Source: Streptomyces sp. NA04227 (GTDB taxonomy: Bacteria > Actinomycetota > Actinomycetes > Streptomycetales > Streptomycetaceae). From it: a DNA stretch of 64,000 nt. The stretch is from contig NZ_CP054918.1 of the NCBI RefSeq assembly GCF_013364195.1, forward strand, positions 2,469,001-2,533,000, in the 5' to 3' direction. Below, one piece after another: positions 26,627 to 35,936 of the stretch; the first letter of the stretch is position 1, and every line of letters starts with the position of its first letter. Made by a program: the position numbers and the translations under genes. Below the pieces are notes generated by a model, which searched no databases, was not told the origin of the DNA, and saw only the letters and a list, made by a program, of their open reading frames with translations.

Positions 26627-28093
26627 TCAGTCGCGGGAGCCGGCCTCGGCCTTCTGGGCGGTCCGCTGGAAGGCGGTGCCCTGCGGGTTGCGGGAGCGCA
26701 GGACCAGGTACGACAGGAGCATGATCGCGCCCCAGATCGGCGCGCAGTACAGCGAGATGCGCGAGTCCTTGTCGATGCCCATCATCACGATGACCATCGC
26801 GATGAAGGCCAGCGCGAACCAGCTGGTCCACGGGGCGCCCGGCGCCCGGAACTCGGAGGCGGGCAGTTCGCCGCGGTCGGCCTTGGCGCGGTAGCGGAGC
26901 TGGCAGATCAGGATCATGATCCAGGCCCACATACCGGAGATGGTGGCGAAGGAGACGACGTAGTCGAAGGCCTTGCCGGGCCACTGGTAGTTGATCCAGA
27001 CGCCGACCATCATCAGGGCCGCCGAGAAGGTGGTGCCGATCAGCGGGGTGCCGGCCTTGGTCAGGCGCGTGAACAGCTTCGGGCCCTGGCCGTTGAGCGC
27101 GAGGCCGCGCAGCATCCGGCCGGTGGAGTACATACCGGAGTTGCAGGAGGAGAGCGCGGCCGTGAGGACCACGAAGTTCACGATGCCCGCGCCCGCGGCG
27201 AGGCCCATCTTGTCGAAGGCGGCCACGAACGGTGAGACGCCCGGCTGGAAGTGGGTCCACGGCACGACCGAGAGGATCATGATCAGGGCGCCGAGGTAGA
27301 AGACGGCGATGCGCCACGGCACGGTGTTGATCGCCTTGGGCAGGGTCTTCTTCGGGTCCTTGGACTCGCCCGCGGTGACGCCGACCAGTTCGACGGCGAG
27401 GAAGGCGAACATCACGATCTGCAGGGTCATCAGGGTGCCGCCGAGGCCCTTGGGGAAGAACCCGCCCTCGGACCACAGCAGGCTCATGCTCGCGCTGTCC
27501 CCGGCGTCGGAGAAGCCGATGGTGAGGATGCCGGCGCAGATGAGGATCATGCCGATGATCGCGGTGACCTTGACCATCGAGAACCAGAACTCCAGCTCAC
27601 CGAAGAGCTTCACGGAGATGAGGTTGGCGCCGTAGAGGATGAGGGTGAAGATCAGTGCCGAGACCCATTGCGGGATGTCGAACCAGTACGTCATGTACTC
27701 GGCCGCCGCGGTGACCTCGGTGATACCGGTGACGACCCAGAAGAGCCAGTACGTCCAGCCGGTGACATAGCCCGCGAAGGGGCCGACGAATTCACGCGCG
27801 TAGTCCGCGAAGGAGCCGGACACCGGGCGGTACATGAGGAGTTCGCCCAGGGCGCGCATGATGAAGAAGATCACCAGGCCCGCGATGGCGTACGCGAGGA
27901 TCAGGCTGGGGCCGGCCTTCGAGATGGCCTTGCCCGCGCCGAGGAACAGGCCGGTGCCGATGGCACCGCCGATCGCGATCATCTGGATCTGCCGGGCTCC
28001 GAGCCCGCGCTGGTAGCCCTCGCCGTCCGGGGCGTGGGGTGCTCCGGCGGCTGCCGTGCCGTCGTGCTGTTTGTCGACCCGCGCTGAGGTCAT
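26627..28093 (-). CDS. amino acid permease, APC/AAT family
   Basis: 488 residues, twelve predicted helices. Family signature near the N-terminus (GAIGTGLFLGAGKAISKAGPS) and the consensus amphipathic region GGTLMTLQIVMFAFLAVELVGVTAGES. It imports an amino acid with protons; similarity of the pattern is to the GABA/D-serine-glycine (GabP/CycA) group. No clustered catabolic genes narrow the substrate. ATG 28093. Confidence 0.9.
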   Translation of the reverse strand: MTSARVDKQHDGTAAAGAPHAPDGEGYQRGLGARQIQMIAIGGAIGTGLFLGAGKAISKAGPSLILAYAIAGLVIFFIMRALGELLMYRPVSGSFADYAREFVGPFAGYVTGWTYWLFWVVTGITEVTAAAEYMTYWFDIPQWVSALIFTLILYGANLISVKLFGELEFWFSMVKVTAIIGMILICAGILTIGFSDAGDSASMSLLWSEGGFFPKGLGGTLMTLQIVMFAFLAVELVGVTAGESKDPKKTLPKAINTVPWRIAVFYLGALIMILSVVPWTHFQPGVSPFVAAFDKMGLAAGAGIVNFVVLTAALSSCNSGMYSTGRMLRGLALNGQGPKLFTRLTKAGTPLIGTTFSAALMMVGVWINYQWPGKAFDYVVSFATISGMWAWIMILICQLRYRAKADRGELPASEFRAPGAPWTSWFALAFIAMVIVMMGIDKDSRISLYCAPIWGAIMLLSYLVLRSRNPQGTAFQRTAQKAEAGSRD

Positions 28094-28603
28094 CGTTTCG
28101 AGCGCCTTTCTCCATTGCCCGATCCGCGCCGAGTCAAGGCCACGGAATCGGATCCCGATCCCCCCGGATACTGATGGAGTGCCACCGGCGGTCGGCCGGT
28201 CGGAGTGCCGGCGGCGGAACAGGGGTGGCGTCCCGTCGGCGGTCGTGAAGATGTATCACGAGTGTTGCGGGCGCTTGAAGAGCCGCATGTGGCGCGCGTC
28301 ACAGTACGAAAGGGACAGGCGCGCCCGATCGCCGCAAAGTATGCGCATGAGTGACACGATCGTTATCCGGACTTGAGCGTCCGCTGAGCGAACACATTCC
28401 GGACACGATGGACGGGACGGACACCCCGGACACGGACAGTCCGGACATGGGCCGCCCGGAGGCGGGCGGCCCGGACGCGATCGGCGGTCCGGTGGCACGC
28501 GAGGCGCCTTCCCCTGCGGCGCGCGACGAACCGGGGACTTCCGGCCAAACCGGTGCCCGGCAGCGAGAGCCCCGGGAGTCCCCAGGAGTCCCCCGGCCGA
28601 CCG
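28094..28603. other. intergenic region with hairpin and GGAC repeats
   Basis: 510 bases without a supportable gene. It holds a perfect 10-bp hairpin at 28449-28472 (GAGG loop), likely ending the clpS-DUF2017 transcript, preceded by a run of GGACA/CGGAC motifs (28400-28450). The upstream end should contain the permease promoter on the minus strand; I see no convincing -10/-35 pair. Confidence 0.6.
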
Positions 28604-29251
28604 TCAGGGCAGCAGCGTGCCGACCAAGGTCTCCTGGAGGTCGCCGAGCCAGAGGTAGGCCAGCACCATCGGCTTGCGCGGGTCGGTGTCGGGCAGCCGG
28701 TACAGGAGGTCGGCGTCCTCCTCGTCGACGATGTCGAGCCGGGAGCCGATGGCGAGGCGCAGGTCGTTGAGCGTACGGAGCCACTGCTGGGACTGCTCGG
28801 GCAGGAGCTCCAGCGGGACCTCGCGGTCGGCGTCACCGGGTTCGGCGCCCTCGCGGGACAGGCTGAGCGAGTCCAGGCTCCGGATCACCGCGAGGGCGTC
28901 CTCGCGTTTGCGCGCGCGCAGATCGTTCTCGGTGAAGCGGCGGAACTCGGCGGAGCGACCGCGGCGCTCCTCCTCGTCGGCGGCGGTGACGGCCGGGCCC
29001 GTCTCGTCGGCCGAGCCCTCGGGGCCGCTGTAGGCGTCGGGGAAGAGGCGTTTGAGTACGGGGTCGGCGGGCGGCTCGCTGGGGCCCTCGGCGAAGAGTT
29101 CGTCGAGCGGGTCGGCGGCCTCGCCCTCGCCGGGTCCGGGCCCGATGAGTTCGAGGAGCTGGACGGACAGCGAGCGGATGATCGAGATCTCGACCTCGTC
29201 CAGCGCGACGGCTGCCCCGCCGTCGGGGAGCGATTCGAAGTGTCCTGACAT
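28604..29251 (-). CDS. DUF2017 protein
   Basis: 215 residues, soluble and acidic. It has a DUF2017 pattern: LDEVEISIIRSLSVQLLELIG at the start, DPVLKRLFPDAY, FRRFTENDLRARKREDA and the C-terminal WLRTLNDLRLAIGSRLDI block. DUF2017 genes follow clpS in many actinobacteria, implying a link to the Clp system, but no function is established. Starts 18 bases after clpS. ATG 29251. Confidence 0.85.
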   Translation of the reverse strand: MSGHFESLPDGGAAVALDEVEISIIRSLSVQLLELIGPGPGEGEAADPLDELFAEGPSEPPADPVLKRLFPDAYSGPEGSADETGPAVTAADEEERRGRSAEFRRFTENDLRARKREDALAVIRSLDSLSLSREGAEPGDADREVPLELLPEQSQQWLRTLNDLRLAIGSRLDIVDEEDADLLYRLPDTDPRKPMVLAYLWLGDLQETLVGTLLP

Positions 29252-29269
29252 GGAGGCGAGTGACTCCGT

Positions 29270-29587
29270 CTACTTTCTGTCCTGCTGGAGGGTGGCCCAC
29301 AAACCGTATCCGTGCAGCGCCTGCACGTCGCGCTCCATCTCCTCGCGGCTCCCGCTGGAGACGACCGCGCGCCCCTTGTGGTGCACGTCCAGCATGAGCT
29401 TGGTGGCCTTGTCCTTGGAGTAGCCGAAGTAGGCCTGGAACACGTAGGTCACATAGCTCATGAGGTTGACCGGGTCGTTGTGCACGATCGTGACCCAGGG
29501 CAGGTCGGGTTCGGGAACGGCGAAGGTCTCCTCCGCCTCCTCGGTACGTTCGGTTTCCATCGGTGCGGGAGCGGTCACATCGACCAT
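29270..29587 (-). CDS. clpS: ATP-dependent Clp protease adaptor ClpS
   Basis: 105 residues. After an acidic, disordered lead the ClpS core is complete: [21 protein letters not shown] carries the N-degron pocket Asn-Asp, then [14 protein letters not shown] and the C-terminal helix. It delivers N-end-rule substrates to ClpAP/ClpCP. ATG 29587 has AGGTGG upstream; a second in-frame ATG lies nine codons on. Confidence 0.93.
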   Translation of the reverse strand: MVDVTAPAPMETERTEEAEETFAVPEPDLPWVTIVHNDPVNLMSYVTYVFQAYFGYSKDKATKLMLDVHHKGRAVVSSGSREEMERDVQALHGYGLWATLQQDRK

Positions 29588-29768
29588 GCTGCCACCTGAG
29601 GTGCCCCGGCGCACAAACGGCCCGGCTGTGCGCCGACCGAGAAATCGTCAAACTGACGAGATGGGGGTAGCATCCACTCCGTACCGTGAAACCGGGGCCG
29701 CTCCGCGCGAGCCGTTCCCCGGCCGCGACCGGGGGCGCCCCGTGCGTTCCCGCGAGGAGAGGCAGAAA

Positions 29769-31097
29769 GTGCACCCTGTGGATCTGGGGCTGCCGGTCGA
29801 GGTCCCCTCGACCGCGCTCTTCACCGACCAGTACGAACTCACCATGCTGCAGGCCGCCCTCAAGTCCGGCACCGCACACCGGCGCTCGGTCTTCGAGACG
29901 TTCACCCGGCGGCTACCCGAGGGCCGTCGCTACGGAGTGGTCGCGGGCACCGGACGGGTCCTGGACGCCGTGGAGAACTTCCGCTTCGACGAGGACCTCC
30001 TCGGCTTCCTGCGCGAGCGCGCCGTGGTGGACGCCGACACCCTGGACTGGCTCGCCGGTTACCGCTTCAGCGGCGACATCTGGGGCTACCCGGAGGGCGA
30101 GGTCTACTTCCCCGGCTCCCCGCTGCTGCGGGTGGAGGGCTCCTTCGCCGAGTGCGTGCTCCTGGAGACGGTGATCCTGTCGATCCTCAACCACGACTCG
30201 GCGATCGCCGCCGCGGCCTCCCGGATGTCCTCGGCCGCGGGCGGGCGCCCGCTGATCGAGATGGGCGCCCGCCGCACCCACGAGCTGGCCGCGGTCGCCT
30301 CCTCGCGCGCCGCCTACGTCGGCGGTTTCGCCAGCACCTCGGACCTGGCCGCCGGGTTCCGCTACGACATCCCCACCGTCGGTACCTCCGCGCACGCCTT
30401 CACCCTGCTGCACGACAGCGAACGCGACGCCTTCCGCGCCCAGGTCGACTCGCTCGGCCGGGGCACCACGCTCCTGGTCGACACCTACGACGTGGCCGAG
30501 GCGGTCCGTACCGCCGTGGAGATCGCGGGCACCGACCTCGGCGCCGTCCGTATCGACTCCGGCGACCTGCTGCTCGTGGCGCACCGGGTGCGTCAGCAGC
30601 TCGACGAACTGGGCGCGCGGAACACGAAGATCACGGTCACCTCGGACCTCGACGAGTACGCGATCGCCTCGCTGGCCGCGGCGCCGGTGGACGCGTACGG
30701 CGTGGGCACCCAGCTGGTCACCGGCTCCGGGCACCCGACCTGCTCGATGGTCTACAAGCTCGTGGCGCGCGCCGGCTCGGCCGACCCCGCGGCCGAGCTC
30801 GTGCCGGTCGCGAAGAAGTCGCTGGGCGGCAAGACCTCCATCGGCGGCCGCAAGTGGGCCGCCCGGCGCCTGGACGCCGAGGGCGTGGCCGAGGCCGAGG
30901 TGATCGGCACCGGCGAGGTGCCCGCCGACCTCGCGGGCCGCCAGCTGCTCGTCCCGTTGGTCAAGGGCGGCGAGGTGATCGCCCGCGAACCGCTCGACGC
31001 GGCCCGCGACCGCCACCGCGCCGCACGCGCCGGACTGCCGCTCTCGGCGACCCAGCTCTCGCGCGGCGAGCCGGTCCTCCCGACCGTCTACGTGTGA
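29769..31097 (+). CDS. pncB: nicotinate phosphoribosyltransferase
   Basis: 442 residues. Converts nicotinate and PRPP to nicotinate mononucleotide in NAD salvage. Diagnostic: ALFTDQYELTMLQAAL at the N-terminus, GGRPLIEMGARRTH, TVGTSAHAFTLLH with the conserved His, RIDSGDL, and YGVGTQLVTG. GTG 29769 has GAGGAGAGG six bases upstream. Paired with pncA downstream, which supplies nicotinate. Confidence 0.94.
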   Translation: MHPVDLGLPVEVPSTALFTDQYELTMLQAALKSGTAHRRSVFETFTRRLPEGRRYGVVAGTGRVLDAVENFRFDEDLLGFLRERAVVDADTLDWLAGYRFSGDIWGYPEGEVYFPGSPLLRVEGSFAECVLLETVILSILNHDSAIAAAASRMSSAAGGRPLIEMGARRTHELAAVASSRAAYVGGFASTSDLAAGFRYDIPTVGTSAHAFTLLHDSERDAFRAQVDSLGRGTTLLVDTYDVAEAVRTAVEIAGTDLGAVRIDSGDLLLVAHRVRQQLDELGARNTKITVTSDLDEYAIASLAAAPVDAYGVGTQLVTGSGHPTCSMVYKLVARAGSADPAAELVPVAKKSLGGKTSIGGRKWAARRLDAEGVAEAEVIGTGEVPADLAGRQLLVPLVKGGEVIAREPLDAARDRHRAARAGLPLSATQLSRGEPVLPTVYV

Positions 31098-31417
31098 GGG
31101 CGGCCCGATGCGTGCGTACGCGATGCCTGCCTACGCGGTACGTGGGAGCGCGCCCGGACGCGTGCGTACGGGCGGCCCCGCCGCGAGAGCCGTGGCCGGT
31201 GGGACGGCTGCGGCGGGGGTGCGGGACGGGCGGGCGGAGGTCGCCGGGCGGGGCATGAATGACCGGGGAGCGGGAATGCAGCTTCAACGGACATCTCCCG
31301 CGTCCGGCGGACGGGCACCGACTCCCGCCGCGCCGCCGCGGCTTCTAGGCTCGGCCCCACCGGCCCCCGCCGACGCCGCCCACCCCACAATTCCGTGACT
31401 GCCGAAGGACACCGACC

Positions 31418-32002
31418 ATGCGCCGCGCCCTGATCGTCGTAGATGTGCAGAACGATTTCTGCGAGGGAGGCTCGCTCGCGGTGGCGGGCGGCGCCGATGT
31501 CGCGGCGGCGATCACCGAACTGGTCGCCCAGGCCCCCGCGGGCTACCGGCACGTCGTCGCCACCCGGGACAACCACATCGCGCCGGGCGCGCACTTCTCC
31601 GACCGGCCCGACTTCCGCGACAGCTGGCCCGCGCACTGCGTGGCCGGGACCGAGGGCGTCGGCTTCCACCCGAACTTCGCGCCCGCCGTCGCCTCCGGCG
31701 GCATCGACGCGGTCTTCGACAAGGGCGCCTACCAGGCCGCCTACAGCGGTTTCGAGGGCGCCGACGAGAACGGCACCGCGCTGGCCGACTGGCTGCGCGA
31801 GCGGGAGATCACCGAGGTCGACGTGGTGGGCATCGCCACCGATCACTGCGTACGGGCCACCGCGCTGGACGCGGCCCGTGCGGGCTTCCGTACCCATGTG
31901 CTGCTGGATCTGACCGCCGGGGTCGCCGAGGACAGCACCGAGCGGGCGCTTCAGGACATGCGCGAGGCGGGCGTGGAGCTGTCCGGGAAGCCGGTGGTCT
32001 GA
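31418..32002 (+). CDS. pncA: nicotinamidase
   Basis: 194 residues, isochorismatase fold. It deamidates nicotinamide to nicotinate. The catalytic triad is visible: Asp in VDVQNDFCEGGSL (about residue 10), Lys in FDKGAYQAAYSGF, Cys in IATDHCVRAT. A metal site is indicated by D and H in TRDNHIAPGAHF. ATG 31418 follows GAAGGA. The 320 bases after pncB hold no gene. The 3' end overlaps the converging downstream gene by 52 bases. Confidence 0.94.
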   Translation: MRRALIVVDVQNDFCEGGSLAVAGGADVAAAITELVAQAPAGYRHVVATRDNHIAPGAHFSDRPDFRDSWPAHCVAGTEGVGFHPNFAPAVASGGIDAVFDKGAYQAAYSGFEGADENGTALADWLREREITEVDVVGIATDHCVRATALDAARAGFRTHVLLDLTAGVAEDSTERALQDMREAGVELSGKPVV

Positions 32003-32448
32003 GTCCAGGGCGTGGGCAGCGCGCCGGGTACCCACTCGTGCGGCGCGGCCGGGAGCAGGCCCTCCACGGGGGGCCTGAGGCCGGTCGCGGCCTCGGCCGC
32101 GGGCCACAGCCTCGGCGCGGGCAGCAGGGCCCGGATCGGGTGCCACAGCTCCGCGTCGCCGCCCGCCGAGGCTCGCCATATCAGGCCGTCGGGGTGGTGC
32201 AGCACCGCGGTGATCTCGTCGCCGGTCGGCGGCTGGGCGTTGCCGCGCAGGTAGACCGCGCGCAGCCCGAGGTTGCGCAGCCGGGTCAGCGCCCGGGCCC
32301 GGTTCACGGCGTGCACCAGTACCCGTACGGTGCCTGTCGCGCCGCCGGTCACCTTGCCCGCGGGGGTGGAGCGGCCTGCCGGATCCGGCAGGGTCAGCGC
32401 CACGACCACCCGCCCGTCGGGCAGCTTGCAGAAACCGCCTGCGGCCAT
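31951..32448 (-). CDS. hypothetical protein convergent with pncA
   Basis: 165 residues from ATG 32448 (an in-frame GTG three codons upstream is possible). Basic-neutral, beta-rich start (KLPDGRVVVALTLPDP) followed by LGLRAVYLRGN, DEITAVLHHPDGLIWRA and a Pro/Trp-rich tail. No signal peptide or membrane helix. I do not recognise the family. Its last 52 bases are antisense to the end of pncA. Confidence 0.7.
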   Translation of the reverse strand: MAAGGFCKLPDGRVVVALTLPDPAGRSTPAGKVTGGATGTVRVLVHAVNRARALTRLRNLGLRAVYLRGNAQPPTGDEITAVLHHPDGLIWRASAGGDAELWHPIRALLPAPRLWPAAEAATGLRPPVEGLLPAAPHEWVPGALPTPWTQTTGFPDSSTPASRMS

Positions 32449-32511
32449 GCCTGTCACACCCCCGTGAGACATCCATCGGTGGGAAACCTGTCGGACGCAG
32501 CTAAGCACGAC

Positions 32512-32541
32512 CGGCCGCCGCCCTCCAAGGGGCGGCGGCCG
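32512..32541. terminator. 12-bp hairpin upstream of the hypothetical gene
   Basis: Perfect stem 32512-32523 with 32530-32541, loop TCCAAG. Could be a second terminator for the M6 protease transcript. Confidence 0.65.
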
Positions 32542-32637
32542 ATCATGCGGTGACCTGCGCAAACGCTGTTCGGGCGGGAAAGATCACCGGAAGAGTCTGT
32601 CATTTCCGGCCATCCGGGCCGGTTTTCTCAGCAATGA

Positions 32638-32674
32638 GTGACCCGGGCCGCACGCTGGGTGAGGCCCGGGTCAC
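32638..32674. terminator. terminator of the M6 protease gene
   Basis: Perfect 12-bp stem (32638-32649 with 32663-32674), 13-base loop, 31 bases after the protease stop on the minus strand. Confidence 0.8.
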
Positions 32675-32704
32675 GGGGTTACTACGGGGGTTACCGCGGG
32701 GCTA

Positions 32705-35134
32705 CTACTTCGCCGGAGCGACCTTGACCGTCACGGTCGAGCCGTCCTTGCCCCAGCCGGCGATCTTGATCTGCGTGTTGGTGTCGGGCACCTTCACGCT
32801 GCCGGTCGGGTTGTCCTTGAACCAGTAGGTCCCGGTGCGGTCGTTGAAGACCGAGTTGCCCTTCAGCGCCGGGAGCTTCACCGCAACGTCCTTGCTGTGC
32901 AGGGTGAACGCGTCCGTCCGCGCCGTGGTGAAGGTCGAGTCGAAGGTCTGGATCTTGTTGACCATGACCTTGCCGTCCTTCCACTTGAGCGCCTTCGGGT
33001 GGGCGTCGACGGGAAGGATCAGACCGGTGCCCGGGTGGACGCTGGTGTTGTTGTCCTTCTGCGAGCTGTCCCACAGCCAGACGAGCAGGCCGTTCTGGTA
33101 CGGGTAGTGCTCCACCCAGTTGGGACGGGACTCGCGCCAGCCGAAGTTGTACGGGCCGACCTTGAGGGTCTTGTCGTACGAGACGTACTGACGGTTCTCG
33201 GCGATGTAGTACTGCTCGTAGTCCTTGGTGAAGGACTCACCGATGCGCGAGAAGCCGTTGACGGTCCAGCCGTTGTCGTCGCCCTCGGCGTTGTCGCTGA
33301 ACAGCGCCTTGCCGTCGGCGTTCACGACGATCTCGTCCGCCGCGAAGCCCTTGCCGCCGGCGCCGCCGTCGGTGTTGTAGCGGAAGCGGAGGTCGATCTT
33401 CTTGCCGGCGTACTCGTCCAGCGGGAAGACGAGCTTCTTGTACGTCTTGGAGACGTCGGTCAGGGCCGGACGGTCGGCGCCGTCCTTCGTTATCTCCTTG
33501 CCGTCCGCGGTGCCGTTGAGCGGCGTGAACTGCTTGCCGCCGTCGGTGGACACCTCGGTGTAGAGGTAGTCGTAGCCCTTCTCGATGTCCCACCAGCCGT
33601 TGAGCGTCAGCTCGGCCTTCTGCTTGCCGGTGAGGTCGACGCTGCGGCTCAGGGTGTTCTTGAGGTTGTCACCCTGGTTGCTCCACCACTGCTTGCTGCC
33701 CTCGGTGGGCTTGACCACCGTGGTGGTGACCTTCTTCTTGGGCAGTTCGACGAGCAGCGCCTGCGGGTTCTTCGTGTTGTACTCCGAAACACCCAGCTTG
33801 TGCGTCGACTTGGTGGCCGCCTTGCCCTTGGTGTACTTCAGCCAGCCGAGCTGGAGCTTGTCCCAGGAGGTCATGTCGCCCGGCAGGTCGCCGATCGACT
33901 CCTTGCCGGTGCCCAGCCACGAACCGGCCGACATCAGCGACCAGAAGCCCACCGAGTTGTCGCCGCCACCGGTGGTGTCGTAGTGGTCCGGCAGACCGAG
34001 GTCGTGACCGTACTCGTGGGCGAAGACGCCGAGGCCGCCGTTCTCCGGCTGCATCGTGTAGTCGCCGACCCAGATACCGGTGTCGCCGATCTGGGTGCCG
34101 CCCGCCTTGTTGTTGGCGGGACCGGTGTGACCGGCCTCGTCGCCGTAGGCGTACCAGCGGTGCGCCCACAGCGCGTGCTCGCCCTGAGCGCCGCCACCCG
34201 CGGACTCGTCCTCACCGGCGTGCACGATCTGGAAGTGGTCGATGTAGCCGTCGGACTCGTTGAAGTTGCCGTCGCTGTCGAAGTCGTAGCGGTCCCAGGC
34301 GTCGTACTTGGCCAGGGTCTGCTTGATCTCGGCGTCGGTCTTGCCCTGTTCCTTCTGGTCGGCGACCCAGGCGGTCACGCCGTCCTTGACCGTGTCCCAG
34401 ACGTTGGGGCAGTTGTGGTCACCGCAGTAGTTGGAGCCGTAGCGGCCCTCGTTCCACGGCACCTTGACCCAGTCGGAGACCTCGCCCTCGACCGAGTAAC
34501 GACCGGAGGAGGTCCGCTCGTAGTAGGTCTTCAGGGACTCCTTCTTCTTGCCGTCGGAGTCCTTGCCCTCACCGAAGTAGAGGTCCTGGAAGTGCTCCCG
34601 GTTGAAGTCCTTCTTCCAGGCGGTGCTGTTGTCGTCCTTGCGGTCCGGCTCGGCGATCTGGTTGCGCGCCGGGCCCGGGTCGCCGCCGTACTTGGTCACC
34701 GGCGGCTTGGGGCCGTCGCCGTCCGGGTCGAAGGTCGACTCCTTGTCCACCTTGTCGCCGAACTCGACCAGGATGGTGAAGATCTTGTCCGTCTTCTCGC
34801 GGCCGAGTTCGACGTACTTCTTGTTGTCGAGCTTCACCACGTTGGAGGCGCCGCGCTTCTCCACCTTGGCTTCGCCCGACAGGACCTGCTCCAGGGCCGC
34901 CTTGCGCTGGGCGTCGGCCTTCTTGGTGAACGGGCCCGCCAGGTTGTGCTCGGGCACCTCGTGCCCGTGCTTGTCCAGTTCGGCGCCCGGAGCCGGGTCG
35001 TGCCGCTCGACCGACTGCGGCCGGTCCTCGGTCTCGCCCGCCTGTGCCGAGTTGGCGACCGCGAGACCTGCGGTGGCCGCCGCCAGTGCGACGGCCACCG
35101 CGGTGGCTCTGAAAGTACGTTTCCTGCTGGTCAC
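32705..35134 (-). CDS. secreted M6-family metalloprotease (immune inhibitor A type)
   Basis: 809 residues. A signal peptide of about 32 residues ends at NSAQA. A propeptide-like region follows, then the M6 catalytic domain with the zinc motif HEYGHDLGLPDH near residue 370 (HExxHxxGxxH) and its Met-turn region (GFWSLMSAGSW). The C-terminal half has carbohydrate-binding-like beta domains (WWSNQGDNLKNTLS, TVNGFSRIGES) typical of this family. Also present are DFDSDGNFNESDGYIDH-type Asp-rich motifs, likely calcium sites. It degrades extracellular protein. Start is GTG 35134; the GGGAGG site is rather far upstream (about 11 bases). Confidence 0.92.
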   Translation of the reverse strand: MTSRKRTFRATAVAVALAAATAGLAVANSAQAGETEDRPQSVERHDPAPGAELDKHGHEVPEHNLAGPFTKKADAQRKAALEQVLSGEAKVEKRGASNVVKLDNKKYVELGREKTDKIFTILVEFGDKVDKESTFDPDGDGPKPPVTKYGGDPGPARNQIAEPDRKDDNSTAWKKDFNREHFQDLYFGEGKDSDGKKKESLKTYYERTSSGRYSVEGEVSDWVKVPWNEGRYGSNYCGDHNCPNVWDTVKDGVTAWVADQKEQGKTDAEIKQTLAKYDAWDRYDFDSDGNFNESDGYIDHFQIVHAGEDESAGGGAQGEHALWAHRWYAYGDEAGHTGPANNKAGGTQIGDTGIWVGDYTMQPENGGLGVFAHEYGHDLGLPDHYDTTGGGDNSVGFWSLMSAGSWLGTGKESIGDLPGDMTSWDKLQLGWLKYTKGKAATKSTHKLGVSEYNTKNPQALLVELPKKKVTTTVVKPTEGSKQWWSNQGDNLKNTLSRSVDLTGKQKAELTLNGWWDIEKGYDYLYTEVSTDGGKQFTPLNGTADGKEITKDGADRPALTDVSKTYKKLVFPLDEYAGKKIDLRFRYNTDGGAGGKGFAADEIVVNADGKALFSDNAEGDDNGWTVNGFSRIGESFTKDYEQYYIAENRQYVSYDKTLKVGPYNFGWRESRPNWVEHYPYQNGLLVWLWDSSQKDNNTSVHPGTGLILPVDAHPKALKWKDGKVMVNKIQTFDSTFTTARTDAFTLHSKDVAVKLPALKGNSVFNDRTGTYWFKDNPTGSVKVPDTNTQIKIAGWGKDGSTVTVKVAPAK

Positions 35135-35598
35135 TTGAGGTGATCCTCCCCCGCGCCCACGCTGTGCGGTATTGGGGGGTCCTCGGGGTGGTGGACTACC
35201 GCGCGCGGCATACGCGTCTTAAGTGAGCGACATTCGACAGGAGTTCTCACAGAAAAAACAGATCTTGACTTGAACAGGCCAAGTGCACTATGCGACCCGA
35301 AGCCCCCGTTATACGAACAACTTCGGTCGCATCCGGCCGTTTCCCAACGGAAGCCGGACGCGGGGCGGGATGCGGGCAACAGGCGCGCCCGGCCGTCCAC
35401 TTGATGGAACGGGTGAACCCGTGCGCCCCCCGTGCACCACCGCCGAGGTAAGGGCACGCTTACCGCTGGGGAGGCACGGGCATGCCAGAGCGGGGACGCC
35501 CGTCGGCCGGTGTCCCGGTGCGCCACCCCCGCACCACACCCCCTCCCCCGCGGCCGGAACTCACGGGGGCGCCCCCTTATTTCAGGACGGACAACGCC
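35135..35598. other. divergent promoter region upstream of the M6 protease gene
   Basis: 464 bases. It contains unusually A-rich sequence (AGAAAAAACA at 35251) next to TTGACT at 35265 with CTATGC 17 bases later, a tentative plus-strand -35/-10 pair. No gene is supported. Confidence 0.4.
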
Positions 35599-35919
35599 AT
35601 GGCCCGACCGAGTGCCGTGCAGCTCCTGACCGGCTCGACCACCGTCGTCGCCACCACCCTCGCGGTGCTCCTCGCGACCGGGGCCGACTCGCCCCTCGCG
35701 GTCACCGCCACCGCCCTTGGCGCCCTGGCCCTCGGCCTGTTGGTCGCGGTGCGCCTGGCACCGGCCGCCCCCGGCCCGGCCGCCACCACCTCCCCGGCTC
35801 GCAGCGACGCCGCCCCGGCCCCAACAGCGACGTACGCGGTACCCGAGCGGGTCCGCGTACGTGCTGAAGTGCGTGCTGATGTGCGTGCTGATGTGCGTGC
35901 CGAAGTGCCGCGCCGCTAG
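35599..35919 (+). CDS. small membrane protein with a 12-bp C-terminal repeat
   Basis: 106 residues. Two hydrophobic helices (about 9-30 and 36-55) are followed by a Pro/Ala/Thr linker and a tail of RAEV/RADV/RADV/RAEV, four in-frame 12-bp repeats (35860-35907). ATG 35599 is preceded by CAGGACGG. No function can be assigned. It converges on the RDD gene with 17 bases between the stops. Confidence 0.7.
   Translation: MARPSAVQLLTGSTTVVATTLAVLLATGADSPLAVTATALGALALGLLVAVRLAPAAPGPAATTSPARSDAAPAPTATYAVPERVRVRAEVRADVRADVRAEVPRR
35860..35907. repeat. four 12-bp tandem repeats in a gene 3' end
   Basis: Units CGTGCTGAAGTG / CGTGCTGATGTG (twice) / CGTGCCGAAGTG, in frame, ending four codons before the stop. 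Confidence 0.9.
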
Positions 35920-35936
35920 GCCGTGTCCGCAAGGCT

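Noticed and set aside
35599..35919. Extension of the small membrane protein to 35482
   Set aside because: The extra 39 residues are Pro/Arg-rich and CAGGACGG sits close to ATG 35599.
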